This document shows, in pieces, positions 27,238 through 36,516 of a stretch of DNA of 44,813 nucleotides. Below the pieces are notes generated by a model. It was not told where the DNA came from. It was given only the letters and a program-made list of their open reading frames with translations, and did no database searches. This DNA is from Veillonella sp. VA142. GTDB lineage: Bacteria; Bacillota; Negativicutes; Veillonellales; Veillonellaceae. How positions within the stretch are numbered: the stretch's first letter is position 1; each line of letters starts with the position of its first letter. The stretch spans positions 1-44,813 of the forward strand of contig NZ_RQVN01000015.1 in assembly GCF_003992135.1 (NCBI RefSeq). Direction: 5' to 3'. A program made the position numbers and the translations under genes.

Positions 27238-27789
27238 ATGAATAGAACTATATATGAGTCTATGAAAGCTGCCATCACTGAGCTGGCTACAGTAGGAAAA
27301 CTCCAAGAAGGGAAACTACTAGTCGTGGGATGCTCTACTAGCGAAGTTAGAGGGGGACATATTGGTAAGGATTCCTCTCTCGATATAGCGGAAGACTTAT
27401 GTAGAGCTCTGTTTGAAGTACAACATGAATATGGCTTTGATATAGCCATTCAGTGCTGCGAACATCTCAATCGGGCCTTGGTGATGGAACGTCATGCTGC
27501 ATTGGTGCGGGGCTATGAAGAAGTGAATGTAGTGCCTGTACAACATGCAGGAGGTTCCATGGCGACTACAGCCTATGCTACGTGGTCAGATCCTGTGTTG
27601 GTAGAGTATGTAAAAGCTGATGCGGGTATCGACATTGGAGATACGTTCATTGGCATGCATCTAAAACATGTGGTAGTACCTGTGCGTTTAAGCATAAAAG
27701 AAATCGGTGCAGCCCATGTGACAGCGGCTCGTGTGCGGCCTAAATTTGTAGGCGGTGAACGGGCACAGTATAATGAGACATTAAAGTAG
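27238..27789 (+). CDS. YwlG-like conserved protein (TIGR01440/DUF436 family)
   Basis: This 183-residue cytoplasmic protein belongs to a conserved Firmicute family of unknown function. Typical blocks are LVVGCSTSEVRGGHIGK, IQCCEHLNRALVMER and VPVQHAGGSMATTAY. Upstream in-frame starts reach 27196, but GGGAGGAG is spaced for the ATG at 27238. The conserved Cys and Gly residues suggest an enzyme, but no reaction is known to me. It is followed after 16 nt by the DUF3290-DUF421 pair, so the three may form one transcript. Confidence 0.8.
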   Translation: MNRTIYESMKAAITELATVGKLQEGKLLVVGCSTSEVRGGHIGKDSSLDIAEDLCRALFEVQHEYGFDIAIQCCEHLNRALVMERHAALVRGYEEVNVVPVQHAGGSMATTAYATWSDPVLVEYVKADAGIDIGDTFIGMHLKHVVVPVRLSIKEIGAAHVTAARVRPKFVGGERAQYNETLK

Positions 27790-27805
27790 GAACTGAGGGG
27801 TACTT

Positions 27806-28267
27806 GTGGAATTTTATACCTATGCCTATGTGGTGCAACGAGGAGAGTTTACATCTCTGTTGCAATATAGTATGACAACTATTTTACTAGTAGCATTGCT
27901 AGTAGTCGGTGTGAAAGTTATGTACAATCGCTTTGATACTAAGTTCCGTGACTTGGGAATTATCCTTGTATTAGGGCTTGTGTTTTTATTGGGCTTGCAA
28001 GTTAATGATTACACTCATGATGTTAATAGTGCAGAAGAATCGAACTATATGGTACAATTCTTGAACAATTTAAGTGAACGTGCCAATGTGCCTAAGGATA
28101 AGATTCGCGTTAATACATTGCGCGTACAAGATCGTATGATTGTCAATATTGAGGAAGCCTATTTTGAGGTGACTTTCACTATGAATAAGGATGGCTATTC
28201 CTTGCGACCGGTGGAGATGATTAATAATAATCCTAAGATTGTAGACGTGAAGAAGGACGAACGATAA
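27806..28267 (+). CDS. DUF3290-family membrane protein
   Basis: This 153-residue protein has two membrane segments (about residues 20-40 and 48-65), with an extracytoplasmic or cytoplasmic domain of about 85 residues after them. It matches the DUF3290 family, which is normally encoded next to DUF421 proteins in Firmicutes, as here. It starts at GTG behind GAGGGG. Its stop precedes the next ATG by one nucleotide. The function is unknown; a partnership with the DUF421 protein is inferred from the pairing. Confidence 0.75.
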   Translation: MEFYTYAYVVQRGEFTSLLQYSMTTILLVALLVVGVKVMYNRFDTKFRDLGIILVLGLVFLLGLQVNDYTHDVNSAEESNYMVQFLNNLSERANVPKDKIRVNTLRVQDRMIVNIEEAYFEVTFTMNKDGYSLRPVEMINNNPKIVDVKKDER

Positions 28268-28268
28268 T

Positions 28269-28913
28269 ATGTTAACAGGATATACATTAGTATTTATTAA
28301 GCTAACTCTTGGTATCTTAGCCCTCATTTTACAGATGAACTTAATGGGTAAGGGCAATTTAGCACCGAACTCGGCACTAGATCAAGTACAAAACTATGTG
28401 CTAGGTGGTATTATTGGTGCTGTTATTTATAGTGAAAGTATCGGCATCTTGCAATTCTTTCTGGTGCTTATTGCTTGGACCATAGTGGTCATGGGCTTGC
28501 GTTTTCTTAGTGCTCATGTGCGATGGATTAAAACGCTGATCGATGGACGCCCTAGCATTGTCATTGATCGCGGTAAGATTCGCGTTGGGGAATGCTTGAA
28601 ACGTGGCCTTCGCGGTAGTGATTTACAGTTGAAGCTTCGCAGTGCAGGGGTGACCCTCGTCAGTGATGTGCGCCGTGCAGTGTTAGAACAGAATGGACAA
28701 TTGACGCTAGTTATGAATGGGGACGATTTAATCCGTTACCCTATTATTGTAGATGGTGTGGTAGATCCAGATATTCTAGACCTAGCCGATAAAGACATGG
28801 CTTGGTTGGAAGAAGAAGTGCGAGACCAAGGGTACTCAATCAGAGATATCTATGTAGGAGAATACTCCAAAGGGAACCTTATTTTGCACCCTTATATGCA
28901 GAATAACTCTTGA
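28269..28913 (+). CDS. DUF421 (YetF/YcaP-like) membrane protein
   Basis: This 214-residue protein has about three N-terminal membrane segments. The YetF-type soluble domain follows, with the conserved GRPSIVIDRGKI and DLQLKLRSAGV-like blocks seen in DUF421 proteins. YetF proteins are linked to envelope stress and germination-related functions in bacilli, but no biochemical activity is established to my knowledge. It is the last gene before the long hairpin at 28923-28987. Confidence 0.85.
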   Translation: MLTGYTLVFIKLTLGILALILQMNLMGKGNLAPNSALDQVQNYVLGGIIGAVIYSESIGILQFFLVLIAWTIVVMGLRFLSAHVRWIKTLIDGRPSIVIDRGKIRVGECLKRGLRGSDLQLKLRSAGVTLVSDVRRAVLEQNGQLTLVMNGDDLIRYPIIVDGVVDPDILDLADKDMAWLEEEVRDQGYSIRDIYVGEYSKGNLILHPYMQNNS

Positions 28914-28922
28914 AAATTGTGG

Positions 28923-28987
28923 AAAAGCCACATCCTTTACTAAAAACTCACCTACGCCAAAGTTTTTAGTAAATGATGTGGCTTTTT
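28923..28987. terminator. Long 26-bp-stem hairpin, terminator after the DUF421 gene
   Basis: AAAAGCCACATC + TTTACTAAAAACT pairs with AGTTTTTAGTAAA + GATGTGGCTTTT. There is a single C/T mismatch between the halves and the loop is CACCTACGCCAA. It ends in five T. The stem is far longer than termination needs. It marks the left edge of the restriction-modification locus. Confidence 0.8.
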
Positions 28988-29102
28988 GTCGTTCCAATGA
29001 AACTTAATCAGCTTGTTGTCAAATGAATTACATCATATTTAGCGAGATATATTGTTAAAATATAGAATCTTTTAATATCTTAGTTGTATTGCTGTTACAT
29101 AG

Positions 29103-29132
29103 GTGACAAAGCTCTATTAAAAGAAGTACAAT
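29103..29132 (+). promoter_or_regulatory. Candidate promoter of the hsd locus
   Basis: GTGACA (29103-29108), 18 nt and TACAAT (29127-29132), about 54 nt before hsdM. The rest of the 272-nt gap between the DUF421 gene and hsdM is AT-rich with no gene. Confidence 0.4.
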
Positions 29133-29185
29133 AAGAGGGAATATAACTATGATGACAGTATGATGATATAGCGAGGGTCAACAGA

Positions 29186-30751
29186 ATGGAAAGTGCACAA
29201 AGATCAGAATTACATAGAAAAATTTGGGCTATTGCAGATAATGTACGAGGAGCTGTAGATGGATGGGACTTTAAACAATATGTATTAGGAATTTTATTCT
29301 ATCGTTTTATTTCTGAAAATATTACGGAATACTTTAATCGAGAAGAAGAAAATGCCATAGATGGTGATCCCAATTTTGATTATGCAGATATTTCTGATGA
29401 AGAAGCTGAGGAATGTTTCCGTCCTGATACGGTTGAAGAAAAAGGATTTTTTATTTTGCCTAGTCAACTCTTTCAGAATGTAGTTAAGCATGCTCGCAGT
29501 AATGAAAATTTAAATATTGATTTAGCAAATATTTTCTCGGCTATAGAAGGAAGTGCGAGAGGATTTAATTCCGAGGATGATATAAAAGGATTGTTTGAGG
29601 ATGTAGATACGAAGAGTAATCGCTTAGGTGCTACCGTAGAAGAACGGAATGAACGACTCGTTAATATTTTAGAAGGGATTGCTGCTATTCAGTTTGGTAA
29701 CTTTGAAGATAATGACATTGATGCCTTCGGTGATGCCTATGAATATTTGATATCTAACTATGCTAGTAATGCAGGAAAATCGGGTGGAGAATTTTTTACT
29801 CCCCAAACGGTTTCAAAGTTATTGGCACGAATTGTGATGGATGGAAAAACAAAAATTAATAAAGTTTATGACCCAACCTGTGGTAGTGGCTCTTTGTTGC
29901 TGCAGATGAAAAAACAATTTGATGACCATGTGATAGAGGATGGATTTTATGGCCAAGAAATTAATATGACCAATTATAATTTGGCACGTATGAATATGTT
30001 CCTTCATAATGTTAATTTTAATAATTTTGACATTAAGCGCGGAGATACTTTGTTAGACCCCATGCACAATTATGACAAACCATTTGATGCCATTGTGTCA
30101 AATCCACCGTACTCTATTAAATGGGTGGGGGATGCGAATCCGACATTAATTAATGATGAACGGTTTGCACCAGCGGGGAAGCTAGCGCCTAAATCGTATG
30201 CAGACTTTGCTTTCATTATGCATGCATTAAGTTATTTGTCTACCAAAGGTCGAGCGGCAATAGTTTGTTTTCCAGGTATTTTCTATCGCAAAGGCGCGGA
30301 AAGAATCATTAGAAAATATTTAGTAGATAATAATTTTGTTGATGCAGTGATTCAATTACCGGATAATCTGTTTTTTGGTACAAGTATTGCTACATGTGTA
30401 TTGGTATTAGCAAAAAATAAAAGGGAAAATAAGATACTGTTTATTGATGCCTCAAAAGAGTTTAAAAAAGAGACGAATAACAATATTTTAGAAGAAGTGA
30501 ATATAGAACATATTATAAAAGAGTTTAGACATAGGACTGATGTAGACTATTTCTCACGATATGTAGCGCATGATGAGATTGTAGAGAATGACTATAATTT
30601 ATCTGTATCGACGTATGTAGAAAAAGAAGATACAAGAGAAAAAATTGATATTCACGTGTTAAATCGAGACATTGCAGATACGGTGAAGAAGATTGATGCC
30701 TTACGTACCTCTATTGATGAGATAATTAGGGAGCTAGAAAGCTATGAATAA
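29186..30751 (+). CDS. hsdM: Type I restriction-modification DNA methyltransferase subunit HsdM
   Basis: This 521-residue N6-adenine methyltransferase subunit has an N-terminal HsdM helical domain ([20 protein letters not shown]). The SAM-binding motif I is DPTCGSGSL near residue 229 and the catalytic motif IV is NPPYS near 306. [10 protein letters not shown], before motif I, is typical of the family. It acts with HsdS as the modification enzyme and with HsdR as the restriction enzyme. It is the first gene of the locus and overlaps the next by 8 nt. Base composition is more AT-rich than the flanking housekeeping genes, suggesting acquisition. Confidence 0.96.
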   Translation: MESAQRSELHRKIWAIADNVRGAVDGWDFKQYVLGILFYRFISENITEYFNREEENAIDGDPNFDYADISDEEAEECFRPDTVEEKGFFILPSQLFQNVVKHARSNENLNIDLANIFSAIEGSARGFNSEDDIKGLFEDVDTKSNRLGATVEERNERLVNILEGIAAIQFGNFEDNDIDAFGDAYEYLISNYASNAGKSGGEFFTPQTVSKLLARIVMDGKTKINKVYDPTCGSGSLLLQMKKQFDDHVIEDGFYGQEINMTNYNLARMNMFLHNVNFNNFDIKRGDTLLDPMHNYDKPFDAIVSNPPYSIKWVGDANPTLINDERFAPAGKLAPKSYADFAFIMHALSYLSTKGRAAIVCFPGIFYRKGAERIIRKYLVDNNFVDAVIQLPDNLFFGTSIATCVLVLAKNKRENKILFIDASKEFKKETNNNILEEVNIEHIIKEFRHRTDVDYFSRYVAHDEIVENDYNLSVSTYVEKEDTREKIDIHVLNRDIADTVKKIDALRTSIDEIIRELESYE

Positions 30752-31616
30752 AGATCTGATTATCTATAATACAGAAGATGGAAAAGCAAAGATTAGTCTT
30801 ACTCTACAAGATGGAACGGTCTGGTTGAACCAGTTACAAATTGCAGAACTATTTCAAACTACGAAACAAAATATTAGCAAACATATTAAGGCTATTTTTG
30901 CTGATGGAGAACTCGATGAAAAAGTGGTTGTCAACTATCAGTTGACAGCCACTAAACATGGGGCTATAGAAGGGAAAACGCAACATAAGCCAGTAGCATT
31001 TTATAATCTTGATATGATTCTAGCTATAGGATATCGTGTGCGTTCTCCTAGAGGGATTCAATTTCGCCTATATGCCTCTACTATATTGAAAGAGTATTTA
31101 GAAAAAGGCTTTGCCATGGATGATGAGCGATTGAAAGAAGCTCAAATATTTTTTCGAACAGTACAAAATAAATTACATTATGCAGTACATCACCATACAG
31201 CAGCTGAACTGGTGTATGACCGTGTAGATAGACATCATGAATTTTTAGGACTCACAACATTTAAAGGTGAATTACCTACAAGGGCAGAGGCGAAAGTGGC
31301 TAAGAACTATTTGTCGGAAACAGAATTATTAGACTTGAATCAATTAGTATCTGGTTACTTAGACTTTGCGGAAAGAAAAGCAAGACGAGAAGAAGCGATG
31401 ACCATGGCAGATTGGGTAGCTCATATTGATATGGTCTTAGCATCTACCGGTGAGAAAGTATTGCAGTATGCAGGGCATATTTCTAAGACACAAATGGAAC
31501 ATAAAGTGGATGTAGAATATAATGCCTATGTAGAACATACCTTAACTAGAGTTGAAAGAGATTATTTAGAAGAGATTAAGCACATAGAGAATATAGCGAA
31601 GAAAGGAGGGAAATAA
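30744..31616 (+). CDS. rhuM: RhuM-family protein inside the type I RM operon
   Basis: This 290-residue protein of the virulence-associated RhuM family has an N-terminal part ([22 protein letters not shown], then [19 protein letters not shown]) resembling a DNA-binding KilA/BRO-like or winged-helix module. A helical C-terminal half follows ([21 protein letters not shown]). RhuM genes are often found between hsdM and hsdS. The biochemical role is unknown. It overlaps hsdM by 8 nt and its stop abuts the hsdS ATG, so expression is coupled to the methyltransferase. There is no sign of decay. Confidence 0.85.
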   Translation: MNKDLIIYNTEDGKAKISLTLQDGTVWLNQLQIAELFQTTKQNISKHIKAIFADGELDEKVVVNYQLTATKHGAIEGKTQHKPVAFYNLDMILAIGYRVRSPRGIQFRLYASTILKEYLEKGFAMDDERLKEAQIFFRTVQNKLHYAVHHHTAAELVYDRVDRHHEFLGLTTFKGELPTRAEAKVAKNYLSETELLDLNQLVSGYLDFAERKARREEAMTMADWVAHIDMVLASTGEKVLQYAGHISKTQMEHKVDVEYNAYVEHTLTRVERDYLEEIKHIENIAKKGGK

Positions 31617-33434
31617 ATGGATTTATTGACATTGTTGGAGAATGAACCAGTGGAGTGGAAGAAGCTAGGGGAAGTGTGTACATTTACTAGAGGAAATACT
31701 ATTACGAAAAAAGAGACAATAGAAGGGAATGTCCCTGTTATTGCTGGAGGACAGAAGCCAGCGTATTATCATAATCAAAGTAATAGGGAAGGAAGTACAA
31801 TTGCTGTTGCAGGTAGTGGAGCTTATGCGGGCTTTGTAACTTATTGGGAAGAACCGATATTTTTAAGTGATGCATTTTCAGTTGAACCCAATAAGAGTCT
31901 TAATAAAAAATATGTATATCATTGGTTATTAGATAATCAACATAAAATCTATGAATTGAAGCAAGGAAGTGGAATACCTCATGTATATGGAAAAGACTTA
32001 GGTAAATTTAAGATTCCAATTCCATCATTAGAAGTTCAAGAAAAAATAGTAAAAACACTTGACAAATTCACAGAATATGTTACTGAACTACAGACTGAAC
32101 TACAGACTGAACTACAGAAACGTATTGATCAATATACGTATTATCGCGATATGCTTCTTAGTGAAGAGTACATACAAAAACTATGTAAAGAGATGGAAGC
32201 GGATAGGAGAGTTAGTACAGTTCGATTAGATGAGGTAGTTTCTATAAAAAATGGAAAAGACTGGAAAAACTTAGGGGAAGGTACTATTCCTGTGTATGGG
32301 AGTGGTGGTGAAATGGGCATATATGTAGATACGTATGCATATGACAAACCAACTGTTCTTATACCAAGAAAAGGGTCGATAGATAATGTATTCTATTTGG
32401 AAACTCCTTTTTGGAATGTAGATACAGTATTCTATACAGAAATTAATATAGATAAACTAGTACCTAAATACTTTTATTATTTTATCGAATATTATGGTTT
32501 AAGTAGATTAAGCGAGAATCCGACACGACCAAGCTTGACACAATCGCAGCTCAATAAATTATTAATGCCATTACCACCGCTTTCACTACAACACAAAATT
32601 GTAACTATCCTAGATAAGTTCCAGGCAATGATAGCAGATGCTAAAGGGTTATTACCAACAGAAATAGAACAACGGCAACAACAATATGAATATTATAGAG
32701 AAAAACTCTTGACATTCAGTGGTGAATGTGATAGCACGCACGCACGCACGTTGATAATAGCTGATGATTATTATCGCGTATTACGAGACGTATCTCAACT
32801 AGTGGATGTGGATATAGAAGATAGAGTAGAAGAGAGAATGCTAGGAGATATAGGGACGTTTATTAATGGGACTGGCATGCCTAAAACGATGTTTGAAGAG
32901 CAAGGAATAGTTCCAGCTATACATTATGGACATATATATACAACGTATAATATTTTTGTGGATACACCGATTGTATCAGTAAGTAACGCTAATGCGGAAC
33001 GATTAAGAAAGATACAACATGGAGATATTGCTATTGCTAAAACTTCAGAAAATATTGATGATGTGATGAAATCAGTTGCATATCTAGGACGAACAGTGGG
33101 TGTCATAGGTGGACATGCAGCCATTTTTAGGCATAATGAGAATCCTAAGTATTTATCGTATGTGTTTAATGGATATAAGAATTTAATTAAACAGAAAAAT
33201 AAATTAGCAAGAGGAGTAAAAGTAATTGAAATTTCAACTACGGATATGGCTAAAATAAAGATTCCAATCCCCCCTCTTCATGTGCAACAACGGATTGTCT
33301 CAATTCTCGATACTTTCAACACATTAGTCCATGATATGCAAGAGGGGCTACCAAAAGAAATTAAATTACGGCAACAACAATATGAATATTATCGTGAGCG
33401 CCTCTTGTCGTTTCCAAAGGCGTCACAGGGATAA
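31617..33434 (+). CDS. hsdS: Type I RM specificity subunit HsdS with three target-recognition modules
   Basis: This protein has 605 residues, against about 400 for usual HsdS. Three modules each end in a conserved helical spacer: IPSLEVQEKIVKTLDKF (near 145), LPPLSLQHKIVTILDKF (near 320) and IPPLHVQQRIVSILDTF (near 553). The last two spacers continue into QQQYEYYRE-type helices. A usual HsdS has two modules, one per half-site. Three 12-bp repeats encode TELQTELQTELQ in spacer 1. A GCAC tetranucleotide tract at codons 373-378 lies between modules 2 and 3. Losing or gaining one unit ends the protein at 377 or 383 residues. AAAGGAGGG lies upstream of the start. As sequenced, the frame is open across all three modules. 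Confidence 0.92.
   Translation: MDLLTLLENEPVEWKKLGEVCTFTRGNTITKKETIEGNVPVIAGGQKPAYYHNQSNREGSTIAVAGSGAYAGFVTYWEEPIFLSDAFSVEPNKSLNKKYVYHWLLDNQHKIYELKQGSGIPHVYGKDLGKFKIPIPSLEVQEKIVKTLDKFTEYVTELQTELQTELQKRIDQYTYYRDMLLSEEYIQKLCKEMEADRRVSTVRLDEVVSIKNGKDWKNLGEGTIPVYGSGGEMGIYVDTYAYDKPTVLIPRKGSIDNVFYLETPFWNVDTVFYTEINIDKLVPKYFYYFIEYYGLSRLSENPTRPSLTQSQLNKLLMPLPPLSLQHKIVTILDKFQAMIADAKGLLPTEIEQRQQQYEYYREKLLTFSGECDSTHARTLIIADDYYRVLRDVSQLVDVDIEDRVEERMLGDIGTFINGTGMPKTMFEEQGIVPAIHYGHIYTTYNIFVDTPIVSVSNANAERLRKIQHGDIAIAKTSENIDDVMKSVAYLGRTVGVIGGHAAIFRHNENPKYLSYVFNGYKNLIKQKNKLARGVKVIEISTTDMAKIKIPIPPLHVQQRIVSILDTFNTLVHDMQEGLPKEIKLRQQQYEYYRERLLSFPKASQG
32082..32117 (+). repeat. Three perfect 12-bp tandem repeats in the first HsdS spacer
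   Basis: ACTGAACTACAG at 32082-32093, 32094-32105 and 32106-32117 encodes TELQ three times. Unit number can change without a frameshift and would lengthen or shorten the helix separating the first two recognition modules. Confidence 0.95.
32673..32696 (+). repeat. 24-bp direct repeat in hsdS, copy A
   Basis: The sequence begins CGGCAACAACAATATG and encodes part of RQQQYEYY in spacer 2. It is identical over 24 bp to 33369-33392. The distance is 696 nt (232 codons), so recombination between them would delete or duplicate module 3 in frame. Confidence 0.9.
32734..32750 (+). repeat. Tetranucleotide microsatellite (GCAC)4+G in hsdS
   Basis: There are four full units plus one G. With four units the frame continues into module 3. 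With three units the next codons are TGA TAA. With five units a TGA follows after a few codons. A repeat whose unit is not a multiple of three, placed exactly at a domain boundary, is a classic slipped-strand phase-variation switch. Confidence 0.85.
33369..33392 (+). repeat. 24-bp direct repeat in hsdS, copy B
   Basis: Identical over 24 bp to copy A at 32673-32696; encodes the same RQQQYEYY helix segment at the end of spacer 3. Confidence 0.9.
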
Positions 33435-33446
33435 GGGGGACTAACA

Positions 33447-36400
33447 ATGGACGGTGGAAAAACGTATAACTTGGCTCCAATTATGGAACTCAATCATGGG
33501 ATTGTACTGGCGAAGTATGAAAAGCTTTCACGGGTCAGTGAAAGTTACCAAACAGAAGGTGCCATGGAATTACAATTAGTGAATGACCTAATGGCGCAAG
33601 GGTATACCCGGTTGACCTGTAAAACAGACGAAGAGTTAAAAGAAAATCTGAAAGTTCAATTAGAGCACTTAAATGCGGTAACATTCACAGATGAGGAGTG
33701 GAAACGATTACTTCGTGAATTTATTATTCCAGAGAATCAGTGGATTATAGAAAAAACTAGAAAGTTTCAGGAGCGAGAGTCATGGGACTTTCAATTTGAT
33801 GATGGGCATCGTCAAAATATAAAACTTATTGATGCTACCAATATTAATAACAATGTGGTACAAGTCGGTAATCAGATTCAAGCCACAGAAGGAACCGCAC
33901 GCAATCGATATGATGTGACAATTTTTGTTAATGGATTACCATTAGTACATATAGAGTTAAAGAAACGTAGTGTTCCCATTAAGGAAGCCTTTAATCAGAT
34001 TCATCGGTACAGTAATGAAAGTTTTAATGTAAGAAGCTCTTTGTTCCAATATGTGCAGATTTTTGTTATATCTAATGGGACGAAGACTCGATATTTTGCG
34101 AATACACTAACACCGAGTAAAAATAACTACGAATTTACTTGTGAATGGGCAGATGCTAAAAATAAACCGATTGCAGATTTGGAAGATTTTACGCGTACTT
34201 TTTTTGATAAGCGAACAATTCTCGAGATTCTAACAAAATATTGTGTATTTGACGCATCGAATACATTGTTAATTATGAGACCATACCAGATCGCAGCTAC
34301 TGAACGCATTTTGTGGAAGATTCAAGCTGGTTATGAAAATAAAAAACAAGGAACTATTGAAGCTGGTGGGTTTATTTGGCATACTACAGGATCAGGAAAA
34401 ACATTAACATCCTATAAGGCAGCTAGGCTGGCAACTCAATTACCATATATTGATAAGGTATTTTTTGTAGTAGACAGAAAAGATCTAGATTATCAAACGA
34501 TGGTGGAGTATCAGAAGTTCCAAAAAGACTGTGTCAATGGCAGTAAAGATACGAAAGAGCTGGCCCGTAACATTAGTGAAAGTACAAGTCGTATCGTGGT
34601 AACAACCATACAAAAGCTAAATCAGTTTATTCAAAAACATAGTAAACATGATATTTACCAAAAGCATTGTGTGTTTATCTATGACGAGTGTCACCGTTCT
34701 CAATTTGGTAAAGTGCAGAAAGCAATTCGGAGTAAGTTTAAATGTTATTATCAATTTGGCTTTACAGGTACACCTATCTTTGATGAGAACTCTTTGACAG
34801 GAGAAACGACGGCAGGCATATTTGGGGCTCAATTACATAGTTATGTTATTACCGATGCCATTCGTGATAAAAAGGTGCTGAAGTTTAAGGTGGACTATCA
34901 AAGTATATCGGCAAACTTTAAAAGTGCAGAAACTGAAACGGATGATGCAGAGTTGGCTAAGTTAGAATCAAAACTATTGTTGCACCCTGAACGAATCCAA
35001 GCAGTGACTAAGCATATCTTGAAAGTATTTCCTATGAAAACACATCGTAATGTACACTTTACAGTACGGAATAAACAAATGCGTGGATTTAACGCCATGT
35101 TTGCTGTACAAAGCGTAGAAGCTGCCAAAATGTATTATGAAGCATTTAAGACGTTACAACAAGATGTGCCAGCAGAAAAACGATTGAAAGTAGGCGTTAT
35201 TTATAGCTTTGCAGCCAATGAAAATCAGTCTGCCTATGGAGAAATCAAAGATGAGTCGTTTGAAGCAACCTCTCTTACAACTTCGGCAAAACAGTTTCTA
35301 ATATCTGCTATGGATGACTATAATGCTATGTTCAGAAGTAATTTTAAAATTGAAGAGTTTCAAAATTATTACAAAGATCTAGCAAAACGAGTCAAAGATA
35401 AAGATGTTGATTTGTTGATTGTGGTGGGGATGTTCTTAACGGGATTTGATGCTCCCACACTAAATACGTTATTTGTGGATAAAAACCTACGATACCATGG
35501 TCTCATCCAAGCCTTTTCACGAACTAATCGGATTCTTAATAGTGAGAAACAATTTGGTAATATCGTATGTTTTAGGGATTTGACAAAAGCAACGGAAGAA
35601 GCCATTCAAGTGTTTGGTGACAAAAATAGTGTGAACATTATTCTAGAACGTAAATTTGTAGAGTATATTAATGGATTTACTGATGATGATACAAATGAAT
35701 CCTATCGAGGATATAAAGCAATTTGCAATGAGTTGTTAGCTAAATTTCCAGACCCTACTGAAATAGAAACCAATGCAGATAAAAAAGAATTTGCCCAATT
35801 GTTCGGGGAATTTTTGAAAGCTGAAAATATTTTGCGTAACTTTGATGAGTTTTGCGAGTTAGAACCATTGATTCCACCAAGACTTGTTCAGGATATGAAG
35901 AGCATCTATGTGGATATCAAGGAAGATTTTTCTGAGGGGCGTAAATATAGCGAAGCAGAGTCACAAGTTATTGACTTGTCAGATATAGAGTTTCACATTG
36001 ATTTGTTAAGGACCGATGAAATTAATCTAGATTATATTTTGCAGTTAATTGCGGAAAAAACGAAAAGTACGGATAACTTGAATGCTATTGAACAAGAAGT
36101 TCGCCGAGCGATTCGATCTAGTATTGGAACGCGTGCTAAGGAAGATCTTATTGTGAAGTTTATGCATAGTACAGATATTTCTACACTTAGTGACCATGAA
36201 AGTATTATCGATGCGTTCTATACCTTTGCAAAAGCAGAGAAGGAGTTATCCATTGCCAATACGATTGAAGAGTTAGGTATACAGCCACAATCGGTAGAAG
36301 AAGCGCGGCGATATATTATGACTTCTATTGAAAAGGGACATGCCGAATATGATGGAACTGAGTTGAGTAATATACTACCGTCTAGATCTCGTAGAAGAGG

Positions 36401-36476
36401 TGGGCAACGACAAGAACAGAAACAAAGTGCATGGCAGAAAATACAGCAACTAGTACAAGTGTTTTTGGGGATTTAA
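33447..36476 (+). CDS. hsdR: Type I restriction endonuclease subunit HsdR
   Basis: This 1009-residue restriction motor has an N-terminal PD-(D/E)xK nuclease (RYDVTIFVNGLPLVHIELKK, catalytic D near 156 and ExK near 170). Two RecA-like translocase domains follow: Walker A HTTGSGKTLTS near 311, DECH in YDECHRSQFG near 412, FTGTPIF, and GMFLTGFDAPTLNTL with IQAFSRTNRI. A helical C-terminal domain contacts the methyltransferase. Size and motif spelling are closest to the type IC (EcoR124I-like) group. It starts 12 nt after hsdS. The frame is intact, so the system is presumably functional. Confidence 0.96.
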   Translation: MDGGKTYNLAPIMELNHGIVLAKYEKLSRVSESYQTEGAMELQLVNDLMAQGYTRLTCKTDEELKENLKVQLEHLNAVTFTDEEWKRLLREFIIPENQWIIEKTRKFQERESWDFQFDDGHRQNIKLIDATNINNNVVQVGNQIQATEGTARNRYDVTIFVNGLPLVHIELKKRSVPIKEAFNQIHRYSNESFNVRSSLFQYVQIFVISNGTKTRYFANTLTPSKNNYEFTCEWADAKNKPIADLEDFTRTFFDKRTILEILTKYCVFDASNTLLIMRPYQIAATERILWKIQAGYENKKQGTIEAGGFIWHTTGSGKTLTSYKAARLATQLPYIDKVFFVVDRKDLDYQTMVEYQKFQKDCVNGSKDTKELARNISESTSRIVVTTIQKLNQFIQKHSKHDIYQKHCVFIYDECHRSQFGKVQKAIRSKFKCYYQFGFTGTPIFDENSLTGETTAGIFGAQLHSYVITDAIRDKKVLKFKVDYQSISANFKSAETETDDAELAKLESKLLLHPERIQAVTKHILKVFPMKTHRNVHFTVRNKQMRGFNAMFAVQSVEAAKMYYEAFKTLQQDVPAEKRLKVGVIYSFAANENQSAYGEIKDESFEATSLTTSAKQFLISAMDDYNAMFRSNFKIEEFQNYYKDLAKRVKDKDVDLLIVVGMFLTGFDAPTLNTLFVDKNLRYHGLIQAFSRTNRILNSEKQFGNIVCFRDLTKATEEAIQVFGDKNSVNIILERKFVEYINGFTDDDTNESYRGYKAICNELLAKFPDPTEIETNADKKEFAQLFGEFLKAENILRNFDEFCELEPLIPPRLVQDMKSIYVDIKEDFSEGRKYSEAESQVIDLSDIEFHIDLLRTDEINLDYILQLIAEKTKSTDNLNAIEQEVRRAIRSSIGTRAKEDLIVKFMHSTDISTLSDHESIIDAFYTFAKAEKELSIANTIEELGIQPQSVEEARRYIMTSIEKGHAEYDGTELSNILPSRSRRRGGQRQEQKQSAWQKIQQLVQVFLGI

Positions 36477-36481
36477 TACCA

Positions 36482-36510
36482 TTGTATTTTAGGATAGAAT
36501 GGTGTATACT
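36482..36510 (+). promoter_or_regulatory. Promoter of the small antitoxin RNA
   Basis: TTGTAT (36482-36487), 17 nt and TATACT (36505-36510). The predicted start near 36517 and the terminator ending at 36585 define a transcript of about 69 nt. Confidence 0.65.
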
Positions 36511-36516
36511 TGGAGT

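Noticed and set aside
32734-32750. CRISPR-like repeat
   Set aside because: It is a 4-nt microsatellite inside a coding frame. No spaced repeats of CRISPR type occur anywhere in the window.
31617-33434. hsdS as a pseudogene or assembly-made fusion
   Set aside because: The frame is open throughout and all three modules and spacers keep conserved motifs. An unnoticed error in the GCAC tract cannot be excluded without reads.
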